From NCBI GenBank assembly GCA_045122895.1, contig JBGVIE010000018.1:1-27537 (forward strand): 27,537 nucleotides of DNA, written 5' to 3'. Positions 16,401 through 22,801 of the stretch are shown here, in pieces. Within the stretch, counting starts at the first letter, position 1. Each line of letters opens with the position of its first letter. The stretch is from RGIG1934 sp045122895 (GTDB taxonomy: Bacteria; Bacillota; Clostridia; Lachnospirales; Lachnospiraceae). A program made the position numbers and the translations under genes. Under the pieces are notes generated by a model that saw only the letters and a list, made by a program, of their open reading frames with translations, made no database searches and was not told the DNA's origin.

Positions 16401-18180
16401 GGATAAAATAGTAAGCACTCATCTTATCAAGTCTCATCCTGAATCTTGATTCTGTCAGATCTATCTCAACTGACCTTACATCCTTATCTCCGCCATACTT
16501 CTTCCAGTTGCTGTTCATGACAAGCTTAGCACTTTTGTATCCGTCAAGAGCCATATCATAACCCGGGATATCCTTGTTTTCAAAATTAATTACGCAGAGC
16601 ATATCTTCATTTTCACCCTTTCGCACAAAGCCGTAGGTGCAATTCTCTACGCTCTCACAGTCCATCCACGCAAATCCATTTTCATCATAATCCTTTGCAT
16701 AAAGTGCTTCACTTGCCAGATACAACTTATTAAGGTCTGTCATAAATTCTTCAAACTGCTTGTGGATAGAATAATCAAGAAGCATATAATCAAGTTCTCT
16801 CTTTTCATCCCACTCCCTGAACTGACCTATTTCATTACCCATAAAGTTAAGCTTTTTGCCAGGGTGAGCAAACATATACATATAAAATGCCCTTGCCTGT
16901 GGCCACTTGCCCTCATAATCTCCATTCATCTTCTGAAGAATTGTTGCCTTGCCATGAACCACCTCATCATGGGAAAGAGGAAGGAGAAAACTATCATGAT
17001 AAAAATACATCATGGAAAATGTAAGCTTATGATAATTATTGCTTCTCTCATATGGGGCAAGCTTCATATAATCAAGGGTATCGTTCATCCAGCCAAGATC
17101 CCACTTATAATCAAAACCAAGACCACCTTCATTTACCGGTCTTGTCACATCCTTATATGATGTGGAATCTTCTGCTATCATCATAACATCCGGAAATTCT
17201 TTTTTGATTCCCTCATTCATATATTTGATAAACTCAACTGCACCACCATTTACCCCACGGTTAGTATCTCCCTGCCAGTAGATAATATTACTTATGGCAT
17301 CAAATCTTATACCATCCATATGGAACTCCTTAAGCCAATATCTGACTGATGACTGCAGATATGATCTGACCTCTCCTCTTGAATGCATAAAATTCTTGCT
17401 TCCCCACTGATTGTACCCAACATCGCTATTAGGATACTCATACAAAGCCGAACCATCGAAATTAGCAAGACCATCCGCATTAACTGCAAAATGAACAGGT
17501 GCAAAATCAAGTATTACACCAACTCCATTCCTGTGAAAAATATCAACCATATACTTAAGATCATCAGCACTTCCATATCTTGATGTAGGACTGAAAAATC
17601 CGATTGCCTGATATCCCCAGGATTCATCACAGGGATACTCACAAATCGGCATTATCTCTATATAATTATAGCCATGTTTTTTCACGTATTTAAGAAGAGG
17701 AATTGCAAGCTCTCTGTATGAGTACCAGCCATTTTCATCTTCACTGTTTGTCTTCCATGAACCCAGATGAACCTCATAGATATTTACAGGTTTATTTTTT
17801 CCGGATGTCCTCTTATTCATCCATCTGTCATCATCAAACTTATATGTAGCTGTATCTGTAATAATCGAAGCACTTGCAGGCCTAAGCTCTGTCTGATATC
17901 CGAACGGGTCTGTATGGTCCACAACACTTCCATCGCATCCATAGACCTTAAACTTATACTTCATACCCGGGGTAGCACCCTCAACATACTTCTCGTAAAA
18001 GTTTCCATCAATAATATCATTCATGGAGGTATCCTGCCATCCATTGAAATCTCCAATAATACTGACTCCCTTTGCATTAGGTGCAAACACTCTGAACATT
18101 GTTCCATTTTCATCTGCATGTGCTCCTAAATATTCATATGCATCAAAAATTCTTCCTGTATAAAAACCATATGTATCCAT
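16387..18180 (-). CDS. glgB: 1,4-alpha-glucan branching enzyme
   Basis: This 597-residue GH13 branching enzyme forms alpha-1,6 branches in glycogen. CBM48 lies at about 20-115 (GTMFRVFAPNAKGVSIIGDFN). The catalytic barrel starts near 130, with nucleophile Asp294 (GIRFDAIS), acid/base Glu337 (MIAEDS) and Asp405 (LSHDEVVHG). It is short, because the extra N1 domain of long GlgB proteins is absent. The frame runs upstream to 18390, but the ATG at 18180 has GAGGAG at 6 bases and the family N-terminus. No terminator follows before the ileS promoter, so read-through into the T-box leader is expected. Other glycogen genes (glgC, glgD, glgA) are not in the window. Confidence 0.95.
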   Translation of the reverse strand: MDTYGFYTGRIFDAYEYLGAHADENGTMFRVFAPNAKGVSIIGDFNGWQDTSMNDIIDGNFYEKYVEGATPGMKYKFKVYGCDGSVVDHTDPFGYQTELRPASASIITDTATYKFDDDRWMNKRTSGKNKPVNIYEVHLGSWKTNSEDENGWYSYRELAIPLLKYVKKHGYNYIEIMPICEYPCDESWGYQAIGFFSPTSRYGSADDLKYMVDIFHRNGVGVILDFAPVHFAVNADGLANFDGSALYEYPNSDVGYNQWGSKNFMHSRGEVRSYLQSSVRYWLKEFHMDGIRFDAISNIIYWQGDTNRGVNGGAVEFIKYMNEGIKKEFPDVMMIAEDSTSYKDVTRPVNEGGLGFDYKWDLGWMNDTLDYMKLAPYERSNNYHKLTFSMMYFYHDSFLLPLSHDEVVHGKATILQKMNGDYEGKWPQARAFYMYMFAHPGKKLNFMGNEIGQFREWDEKRELDYMLLDYSIHKQFEEFMTDLNKLYLASEALYAKDYDENGFAWMDCESVENCTYGFVRKGENEDMLCVINFENKDIPGYDMALDGYKSAKLVMNSNWKKYGGDKDVRSVEIDLTESRFRMRLDKMSAYYFILEKK

Positions 18181-18234
18181 TTCGCTCTCCTCTTTTATAC
18201 TTATAATCTGTTTGCCATAAGTCCAATCCCATTT

Positions 18235-18243
18235 ATTATAACA
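18235..18243 (-). promoter_or_regulatory. Candidate extended -10 promoter for glgB
   Basis: The minus strand has TGTTATAAT (18243-18235), an extended -10 motif with a poor -35. It lies about 55 bases upstream of the glgB start. Confidence 0.45.
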
Positions 18244-18296
18244 AATTTTCCTTTTATTTCCTAGATACATTCGTACTTTTTGTGGTATTATGTAAT

Positions 18297-18428
18297 TGTT
18301 CAGAGCCAGGCAGATTCTTATATTTAAACGTGATGAATGCTTGCATTCGTGAACGTTTAAATGTAAAAATATATTTGGCGGATACGCCACACCGAGAAAA
18401 CGGCAGTTTTCGAGGTTGGCTCTGAACA
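18297..18428. repeat. 132-bp inverted-repeat element (MITE-like)
   Basis: It is bounded by TGTTCAGAGCCA (18297-18308) and its exact complement TGGCTCTGAACA (18417-18428). Inside are a long hairpin (ATTTAAACGT.../...ACGTTTAAAT with a GAATGC-TT-GCATTC core, about 18321-18362), GGCG-GATA-CGCC (18377-18388) and GAGAAAAC-GGCA-GTTTTCGAG (about 18393-18414). It has no coding content. A fragment of its right end recurs at 1255-1280. I infer a dispersed non-autonomous or structured element. Confidence 0.75.
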
Positions 18429-18446
18429 GATAATATAACTAATAAA

Positions 18447-18476
18447 ACATGCGTCTGCAGAATGGAGATTATTATG
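18447..18476 (+). repeat. 3' end fragment of the mosaic gene-start repeat (copy D)
   Basis: GCGTCTGCAGAATGGAGATTATTATG here matches the end of the full copy before the nicotinate phosphoribosyltransferase gene (minus strand, 21519-21494) at 24 of 26 bases. It supplies the RBS and start codon of the asparaginase gene. Confidence 0.7.
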
Positions 18477-19388
18477 AAAATTCTTGTTATTTTTACAGGT
18501 GGTACAATAGGCAGTATTACAAATAATGGCATTATCAGTATTGACTCCGGCACACAATACATGCTTATAGACGAATATAAAAAAAACTATTCTACTGACG
18601 TTATTTTCGAAACGCTCTCGCCATATAATGAGTTAAGCGAAAATAACACAGGGCTTACCATAAGCATGCTTGTAAGTGAGCTCAAATCAGTGCTCGCAAA
18701 AGGTTATGACGGGATAATAATCACACACGGAACTGACACTTTGCAGTATAGTGCCTCAGCACTCTGGTATCTTGTAACACCCCAGATACCCGTACTACTT
18801 GTATCAAGCAATTATGTCCTTACCGACTCCCGCGCAAACGGTCATGCAAACTTTAAAGCTGCCGTCGATTATATCATAAACCACGGTAAATGCGGCATCT
18901 ATATTTCATACAGAAACAGTGATAACATCACAAGAATTTACGAAGGAATCTCCACACTAAATCATCTTCCATACTCCGATGATTTATATGCCCTTTGCGA
19001 TATAAAAGATAAGCCTCTAAGTGACTTTAATCCACCGAAAAAGTGGAATAGCGATGTTATGAGAATCTTCCCCTACGTTGGTATGAAGTATCCGTTGCCT
19101 GAAGAACACACTAAAGCTGTGCTTCTTGATACGTATCATTCCGGAACGATTTGCACTGCTTCCCCTGACAGCAAAAATTTTTTCGATGAACTCTTTGCCA
19201 GAAAAATACCTGTTTTCCTTATCGGAATGCCAGAAGGTGACTCCTACGAAAGTACGAAAGCATACGAGGACAGGCATATCATCGTGCTAAGAAAAGCTTC
19301 TCCGATTTCTATGTATATGAAGTTGTTTATAGTTACCGAGAATTATTCAGATTATGACACTATAGTAAAATATATGACGGATGTTTAA
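18474..19388 (+). CDS. Type I L-asparaginase
   Basis: This 304-residue enzyme hydrolyses asparagine to aspartate and ammonia. The nucleophile motif FTGGTIGS puts Thr11 at the active site. The second triad motif HGTDT is at 85-89 (Thr87, Asp88), and LTDSRANG is near 116-123. There is no signal peptide, so it is cytosolic (type I-like). An in-frame ATG at 18462 is part of the GAATGGAG ribosome binding region, so the start is 18474. The gene lies behind the 132-bp element and a 3' fragment of the mosaic repeat (18449-18476). A DUF2752 gene follows after 5 bases. Confidence 0.92.
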   Translation: MKILVIFTGGTIGSITNNGIISIDSGTQYMLIDEYKKNYSTDVIFETLSPYNELSENNTGLTISMLVSELKSVLAKGYDGIIITHGTDTLQYSASALWYLVTPQIPVLLVSSNYVLTDSRANGHANFKAAVDYIINHGKCGIYISYRNSDNITRIYEGISTLNHLPYSDDLYALCDIKDKPLSDFNPPKKWNSDVMRIFPYVGMKYPLPEEHTKAVLLDTYHSGTICTASPDSKNFFDELFARKIPVFLIGMPEGDSYESTKAYEDRHIIVLRKASPISMYMKLFIVTENYSDYDTIVKYMTDV

Positions 19389-19393
19389 AAAAT

Positions 19394-19789
19394 ATGATAA
19401 AAGAATTTATTACAGAAATAGATAAAGAACTCAAAGAAAATGAATATATAAAAAAAACAATTTTTTTGTTCTCAATTCTTTTGCTTCCGGTACTTGCAGG
19501 CATTTTGTTAATCCCCCTTCCACAATCGTCCTGTGTGTTTAAGGAGCTCACAGGCATTCCATGTCCCGGATGTGGAGGAACAAGAGCTATTAAGTCACTT
19601 CTTTACGGGCATTTTTCTGCCGCAATCAGATACAATATTCTTGCCTGCTATATGTCAGTGTTTTATGTTTTTTACCTGATTACAAATACAGCATATTATT
19701 TGTCACACAAAAAAATACCGCGTATGGTATTTTCCCTAAAATACATATACATCGGTATATTTTTCACAATTATGACATATTGGGCCTAA
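19394..19789 (+). CDS. DUF2752 family membrane protein
   Basis: This 131-residue protein has the DUF2752 signature CPGCGGTRA (57-65) between two membrane helices (about 21-42 and 72-100) and a third helix at the C-terminus. The function is unknown; the Cys pair suggests metal or redox binding. There is no clear RBS, and it begins 5 bases after the asparaginase stop, so translation is probably coupled. The 3' end overlaps the opposing small membrane protein by 20 bases. Confidence 0.85.
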   Translation: MIKEFITEIDKELKENEYIKKTIFLFSILLLPVLAGILLIPLPQSSCVFKELTGIPCPGCGGTRAIKSLLYGHFSAAIRYNILACYMSVFYVFYLITNTAYYLSHKKIPRMVFSLKYIYIGIFFTIMTYWA

Positions 19790-20033
19790 TACCTACTAAA
19801 GTGATAACCATCATAGTAAATCCAAATGCCACTACAACAGTCCCAATAATTATTCCTGCTACTGCTATGTCGCAAAACGCCTTGTCCTTTTCTTTTGAGA
19901 TAAATGACAGAAATAGTCCGATGCCTCCCACAAGCACTCCCACATAGTACACGCAGAGAAGCGGACACGCCAGCAGTATCAGTATAAATCCTATAACTGC
20001 GCACGCATTGGTTTTTGATTTCTCTTTCTTCAT
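19770..20033 (-). CDS. Small two- or three-helix membrane protein (DUF4190-like)
   Basis: This 87-residue protein has a short basic N-terminus, then hydrophobic segments at about 10-45 and 55-82 with a charged loop (KEKDKAF) between. It resembles small DUF4190-type proteins, which is a weak assignment. Its ATG shares one base with the stop of the nicotinate phosphoribosyltransferase gene (TAATG), and GGAAGGAAGGA lies just upstream, so the two are coupled. The job in that context is unknown. Confidence 0.7.
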   Translation of the reverse strand: MKKEKSKTNACAVIGFILILLACPLLCVYYVGVLVGGIGLFLSFISKEKDKAFCDIAVAGIIIGTVVVAFGFTMMVITLVGIRPNMS

Positions 20034-21496
20034 TACTTGTCCTTCCTTCCGATATGATAGTGATCAAGAATCTCTTTTTTCATATCGAATAATCTGTCTG
20101 ATAAATCAACATACACTCTGTGTGGATTTACCAGTCTTCTGGTCTCATCCCAAAGTGTGTTCTGTTCCTCAATACAATATTCCCTGATATCCATAACCTT
20201 TGGAGACTCATATACACATACTCCTTTTTCAAAAACAGGTACCATAATCTCCCGTACCGTGTATGTGTCTGCCTCAAGTATTGTCTTTTTCCAAGTCTCA
20301 ATCGGATCAAAAATAAGTAAATCCTTACTGTTGTCAAAAGTCTCATCTGCCAGTGCAATTATGTCTGCAAGAATCTTTCCTGTCTCTCTGTCATACATTC
20401 TGAATACCGTCTTGTTGCCCGGATTAGTTATCTTAACTGTATTCTCTGATAATTTAATCTTTGGCATAAACTCGTTCTTCTCCTCATTCCAGATGGCTGC
20501 AAGCTTATATACCCCACCAAACGCAGGACAATCCTTAGATGTAATTAAATTTGTTCCAACTCCCCATGATGTAATTTTAGCCCCCTGCGTCTTAAGGCTG
20601 TCTATCAGATACTCGTCAAGGTCACTGGAAGCTGAGATAACTGCATCTTCAAATCCTGCTTCATCAAGCATCTTTCTGGCTTTTTTTGATAAATATGCAA
20701 GGTCTCCACTATCAAGTCTGATTCCATAGAATGAAAGCCGGATGCCTGCTTCTCTCATCTCCTTAAATACTTTTATGGCATTTGGCACACCTGAGCGAAG
20801 CGTGTCATATGTGTCTACAAGCAGGATACATGCATCAGGATACAAATCTGCATAAGTCTTAAACGCAGTATACTCATCCTTAAAACTCATTATCCAGCTG
20901 TGTGCATGCGTTCCCTTAACAGGTACATCAAACATACGGCCCGTAAGTACATTGGAGGTTCCAATACATCCGCCAATCACAGCAGCTCTCGCACCGTATA
21001 TACCGGCGTCAGGCCCCTGTGCTCTTCTAAGTCCGAATTCCATTATTCCATCGCCCTGAGCCGCATAAGCAACTCTTGACGCTTTTGTGGCAATAAGGCT
21101 CTGATGATTTATAATATTAAGAATGGCTGTCTCTATAAGCTGTGCTTCCATAATAGGAGCTACAACCTTTACGAGAGGCTCCATCGGAAATACCACTGTT
21201 CCTTCGGGAATAGCATAAATATCTCCTGTAAAGTGGAACGAACTGAGATATGAAAGAAAATCTTCATCAAACAATTTAAGACTTCTTAAATAATCTATAT
21301 CGTCATAGGAAAATTTCAAATTCTTAATATAATCTATAACCTGTTCAAGACCGCAGGCTATTGCATATCCTCCGTCGTTAGGATTTTTTCTATAAAATGC
21401 ATCAAATACTACTATCTCGTTTGAGCCACTCTTAAAGTATCCCTGCATCATTGTAAGCTCATATAAATCTGTGAGTAATGTTAAGCTTCTTGCCAT
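20033..21496 (-). CDS. pncB: Nicotinate phosphoribosyltransferase
   Basis: This 487-residue enzyme joins nicotinate to PRPP to give nicotinate mononucleotide (NAD salvage). Family marks are the N-terminal LLTDLYELTMMQGYF, EFGLRRAQGPDAG (153-165), GTHAHSW (195-201) and the phosphate-binding segment YGIRLDSGDLAYLS. It resembles the longer PncB2-like group. The frame is open to 21622, but that extension (starting MRRFCIRLF) is translated repeat DNA. The ATG at 21496 has GGAG at 5 bases and the family N-terminus. The leader of about 220 bases consists of structured repeat. The stop overlaps the next gene by one base. Confidence 0.94.
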   Translation of the reverse strand: MARSLTLLTDLYELTMMQGYFKSGSNEIVVFDAFYRKNPNDGGYAIACGLEQVIDYIKNLKFSYDDIDYLRSLKLFDEDFLSYLSSFHFTGDIYAIPEGTVVFPMEPLVKVVAPIMEAQLIETAILNIINHQSLIATKASRVAYAAQGDGIMEFGLRRAQGPDAGIYGARAAVIGGCIGTSNVLTGRMFDVPVKGTHAHSWIMSFKDEYTAFKTYADLYPDACILLVDTYDTLRSGVPNAIKVFKEMREAGIRLSFYGIRLDSGDLAYLSKKARKMLDEAGFEDAVISASSDLDEYLIDSLKTQGAKITSWGVGTNLITSKDCPAFGGVYKLAAIWNEEKNEFMPKIKLSENTVKITNPGNKTVFRMYDRETGKILADIIALADETFDNSKDLLIFDPIETWKKTILEADTYTVREIMVPVFEKGVCVYESPKVMDIREYCIEEQNTLWDETRRLVNPHRVYVDLSDRLFDMKKEILDHYHIGRKDK

Positions 21497-21722
21497 ACTA
21501 ATCTCCATTCCGCAGACGCTATGCGTCGGAGGAATCGCGAGCTGAATATCAGATTCAGCTCTGCGATAAGGGCTACTTTGTGGCGCCTGCGGCACAAATA
21601 GCCGTATGCAAAATCGGCGCATCAGCGCGATTTTTCATGCTAACCTCCATGTCCGAGCAATTTATTGCGAAGACACCGCGAAGAGAAATTCGCGTAGGCT
21701 ATTTCTCTTCTGCAATCAGGAT
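21497..21722 (-). repeat. Full composite mosaic repeat forming the pncB leader (copy E)
   Basis: On the minus strand there are two modules. The first (21722-21649) starts GAATCCTGATTGCAGA and has hairpins GAAGAGAAAT/ATTTCTCTTC and GCAAT-AA-ATTGC. It ends at an RBS-start, GGAGGTTAGCATG. The second (21638-21497) opens with the KNRADAPILHTA micro-ORF (21 codons plus stop, 21638-21573). It continues with the hairpins AGCTGAAT/ATTCAGCT and GACGC/GCGTC and ends in GGAATGGAGATTAGT before the pncB ATG. Each module ends in nearly the same RBS-start motif. Confidence 0.88.
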
Positions 21723-21725
21723 TCA

Positions 21726-21754
21726 ATTATACCACCACGATTTTCCCTTGTAAA
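21726..21754 (-). promoter_or_regulatory. Promoter of pncB
   Basis: The minus strand has TTTACA (21754-21749), 17 bases and TATAAT (21731-21726). Its -35 overlaps the -35 of plsC on the other strand. Confidence 0.68.
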
Positions 21755-21776
21755 TCCGTCTTTTTTTCTGTATACT
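21748..21776 (+). promoter_or_regulatory. Promoter of plsC with a palindrome over the -10
   Basis: The plus strand has TTGTAA (21748-21753), 17 bases and TATACT (21771-21776). The palindrome TATACTTA-AA-TAAGTATA (21771-21788) covers the -10 box and start site and could bind a dimeric repressor. Confidence 0.68.
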
Positions 21777-21809
21777 TAAATAAGTATAAACAAAAGATTG
21801 GAGAACATT

Positions 21810-22529
21810 ATGATTAGAACAATATTAGTTGGGTTATTTTTAGTGATTTTTTTCATTGTAGGATTACCTGTATTATTAGTCGAATATATTATAGGCAAGT
21901 TCAACAGAAACGCTCGTGACAAGAGTTCTAAAGTTATTGTAAAATTCGCCTTTAAAGTTATCCTCTTTATCTCCGGCGTCAAGATAGACGTGACCGGTAA
22001 GGAGAACATTCCTATGGATGAACCATTACTTATTATCGGAAATCATAGTGGTTTCTTTGATATTCTTGTTTTGTATACTGTGATTCCACATGTATTTGGT
22101 TTTGTCGCAAAGAAAGAAATCGCCAAGGTTCCTTTTCTTAGCCTTTGGATGAAGCTAATCAATTGTATTTTTATTGACAGAACAAATATCAAGGAGGGGC
22201 TTAAGTCAATCCTCAAGGCAATTGACAAGGTTAAGAAAGGCGTATCCATTTGTATCTTTCCTGAGGGAACCCGTTCACATGACGGAAATCTTCTTCCATT
22301 CAAGGAAGGAAGCTTCAAGATTGCAGATAAATCAGGATGTGCAGTTCTTCCCGTAGCAATCAAGGGAACTGCCGATATTTTTGAGAATCATCTTCCAAAA
22401 ATTAAAAAAGCTCGTGTTACTGTTAAAATAGCACCTCCATTTTACCCTGATTCTCTTGATAAAGAGGACAGAAAACATATGGGTGCTTACACCCAGAAGA
22501 TTATTCAGAATATGCTCGACGAGATGTAA
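21810..22529 (+). CDS. plsC: 1-acyl-sn-glycerol-3-phosphate acyltransferase
   Basis: This 239-residue membrane-bound acyltransferase makes phosphatidic acid from lysophosphatidic acid. The N-terminal helix spans about 4-28. The catalytic motif NHSGFFD (78-84) fits NHx4D, and FPEGTRS (150-156) is the glycerol phosphate-binding motif. An in-frame TTG at 21798 belongs to the RBS region; ATG 21810 has GGAG at 6 bases. It is divergent from pncB. A strong symmetrical hairpin follows. Confidence 0.93.
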   Translation: MIRTILVGLFLVIFFIVGLPVLLVEYIIGKFNRNARDKSSKVIVKFAFKVILFISGVKIDVTGKENIPMDEPLLIIGNHSGFFDILVLYTVIPHVFGFVAKKEIAKVPFLSLWMKLINCIFIDRTNIKEGLKSILKAIDKVKKGVSICIFPEGTRSHDGNLLPFKEGSFKIADKSGCAVLPVAIKGTADIFENHLPKIKKARVTVKIAPPFYPDSLDKEDRKHMGAYTQKIIQNMLDEM

Positions 22530-22583
22530 AAAGTGTCTGTCAGGAAACAGATAGTCCATAAACTATTTGCCTTATTGGCCATT

Positions 22584-22651
22584 AAAATCACCTTTCCTTT
22601 CGTTATAAATTGGCTTGAACAACCTTATTATAACGGAAAGGTGATTTTTTT
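22584..22651. terminator. Bidirectional terminator after plsC
   Basis: AAAATCACCTTTCC...GTTATAA pairs with TTATAAC-GGAAAGGTGATTTT around a 19-base loop. T residues follow on the plus strand and A residues flank the other side, so it can act in both directions. The left arm has an extra TTTC bulge. Confidence 0.78.
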
Positions 22652-22660
22652 GTATAACAA

Positions 22661-22730
22661 ACACCGCGCACCCGCATAGCGGGTGGTTTATATTTCGCAC
22701 GCTTCGCGAGCTCAACAGGGTCACGACCCA
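22661..22730. repeat. Cluster of GC-rich palindromes (REP-like)
   Basis: CACCCGC-ATA-GCGGGTG (22669-22685), an imperfect CGCACGCTTCGCG (22697-22709) and GGGTC-AC-GACCC (22718-22729) stand close together in otherwise AT-rich DNA. The base composition differs from the surroundings, as for intergenic repetitive palindromes. Confidence 0.6.
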
Positions 22731-22734
22731 TAAT

Positions 22735-22771
22735 AAAAATCCACCATACAAACATTGTACAGTGGATTTTA
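22735..22771 (-). terminator. Terminator after the AAA/PD-(D/E)XK gene
   Basis: In minus-strand RNA, AAAUCCAC..UACAA pairs with UUGUA..GUGGAUUUUU, a stem of about 13 bp with internal mismatches, ending in U residues. It lies about 30 bases beyond the stop codon. A small AACC-TAA-GGTT palindrome precedes it. Confidence 0.7.
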
Positions 22772-22801
22772 TAAAAAAACTATTAACCTAAGGTTAGGTA
22801 T

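Noticed and set aside
16762..17160. 132-codon plus-strand ORF inside glgB
   Set aside because: Shadow of a well-supported gene on the other strand, without an RBS.
18181..18390. 70-residue N-terminal extension of GlgB
   Set aside because: The extension reaches into the 132-bp element and includes the likely glgB promoter; it does not resemble the N1 domain of long GlgB proteins.
18297..18428. CRISPR array or tRNA gene in the hairpin-rich spacer
   Set aside because: No regularly spaced repeats, no cloverleaf or CCA-compatible acceptor; the stems are separate simple hairpins.
21497..21622. 42-residue N-terminal extension of nicotinate phosphoribosyltransferase
   Set aside because: It is encoded by the repeat, with no match to the family; the ATG at 21496 has a good RBS.
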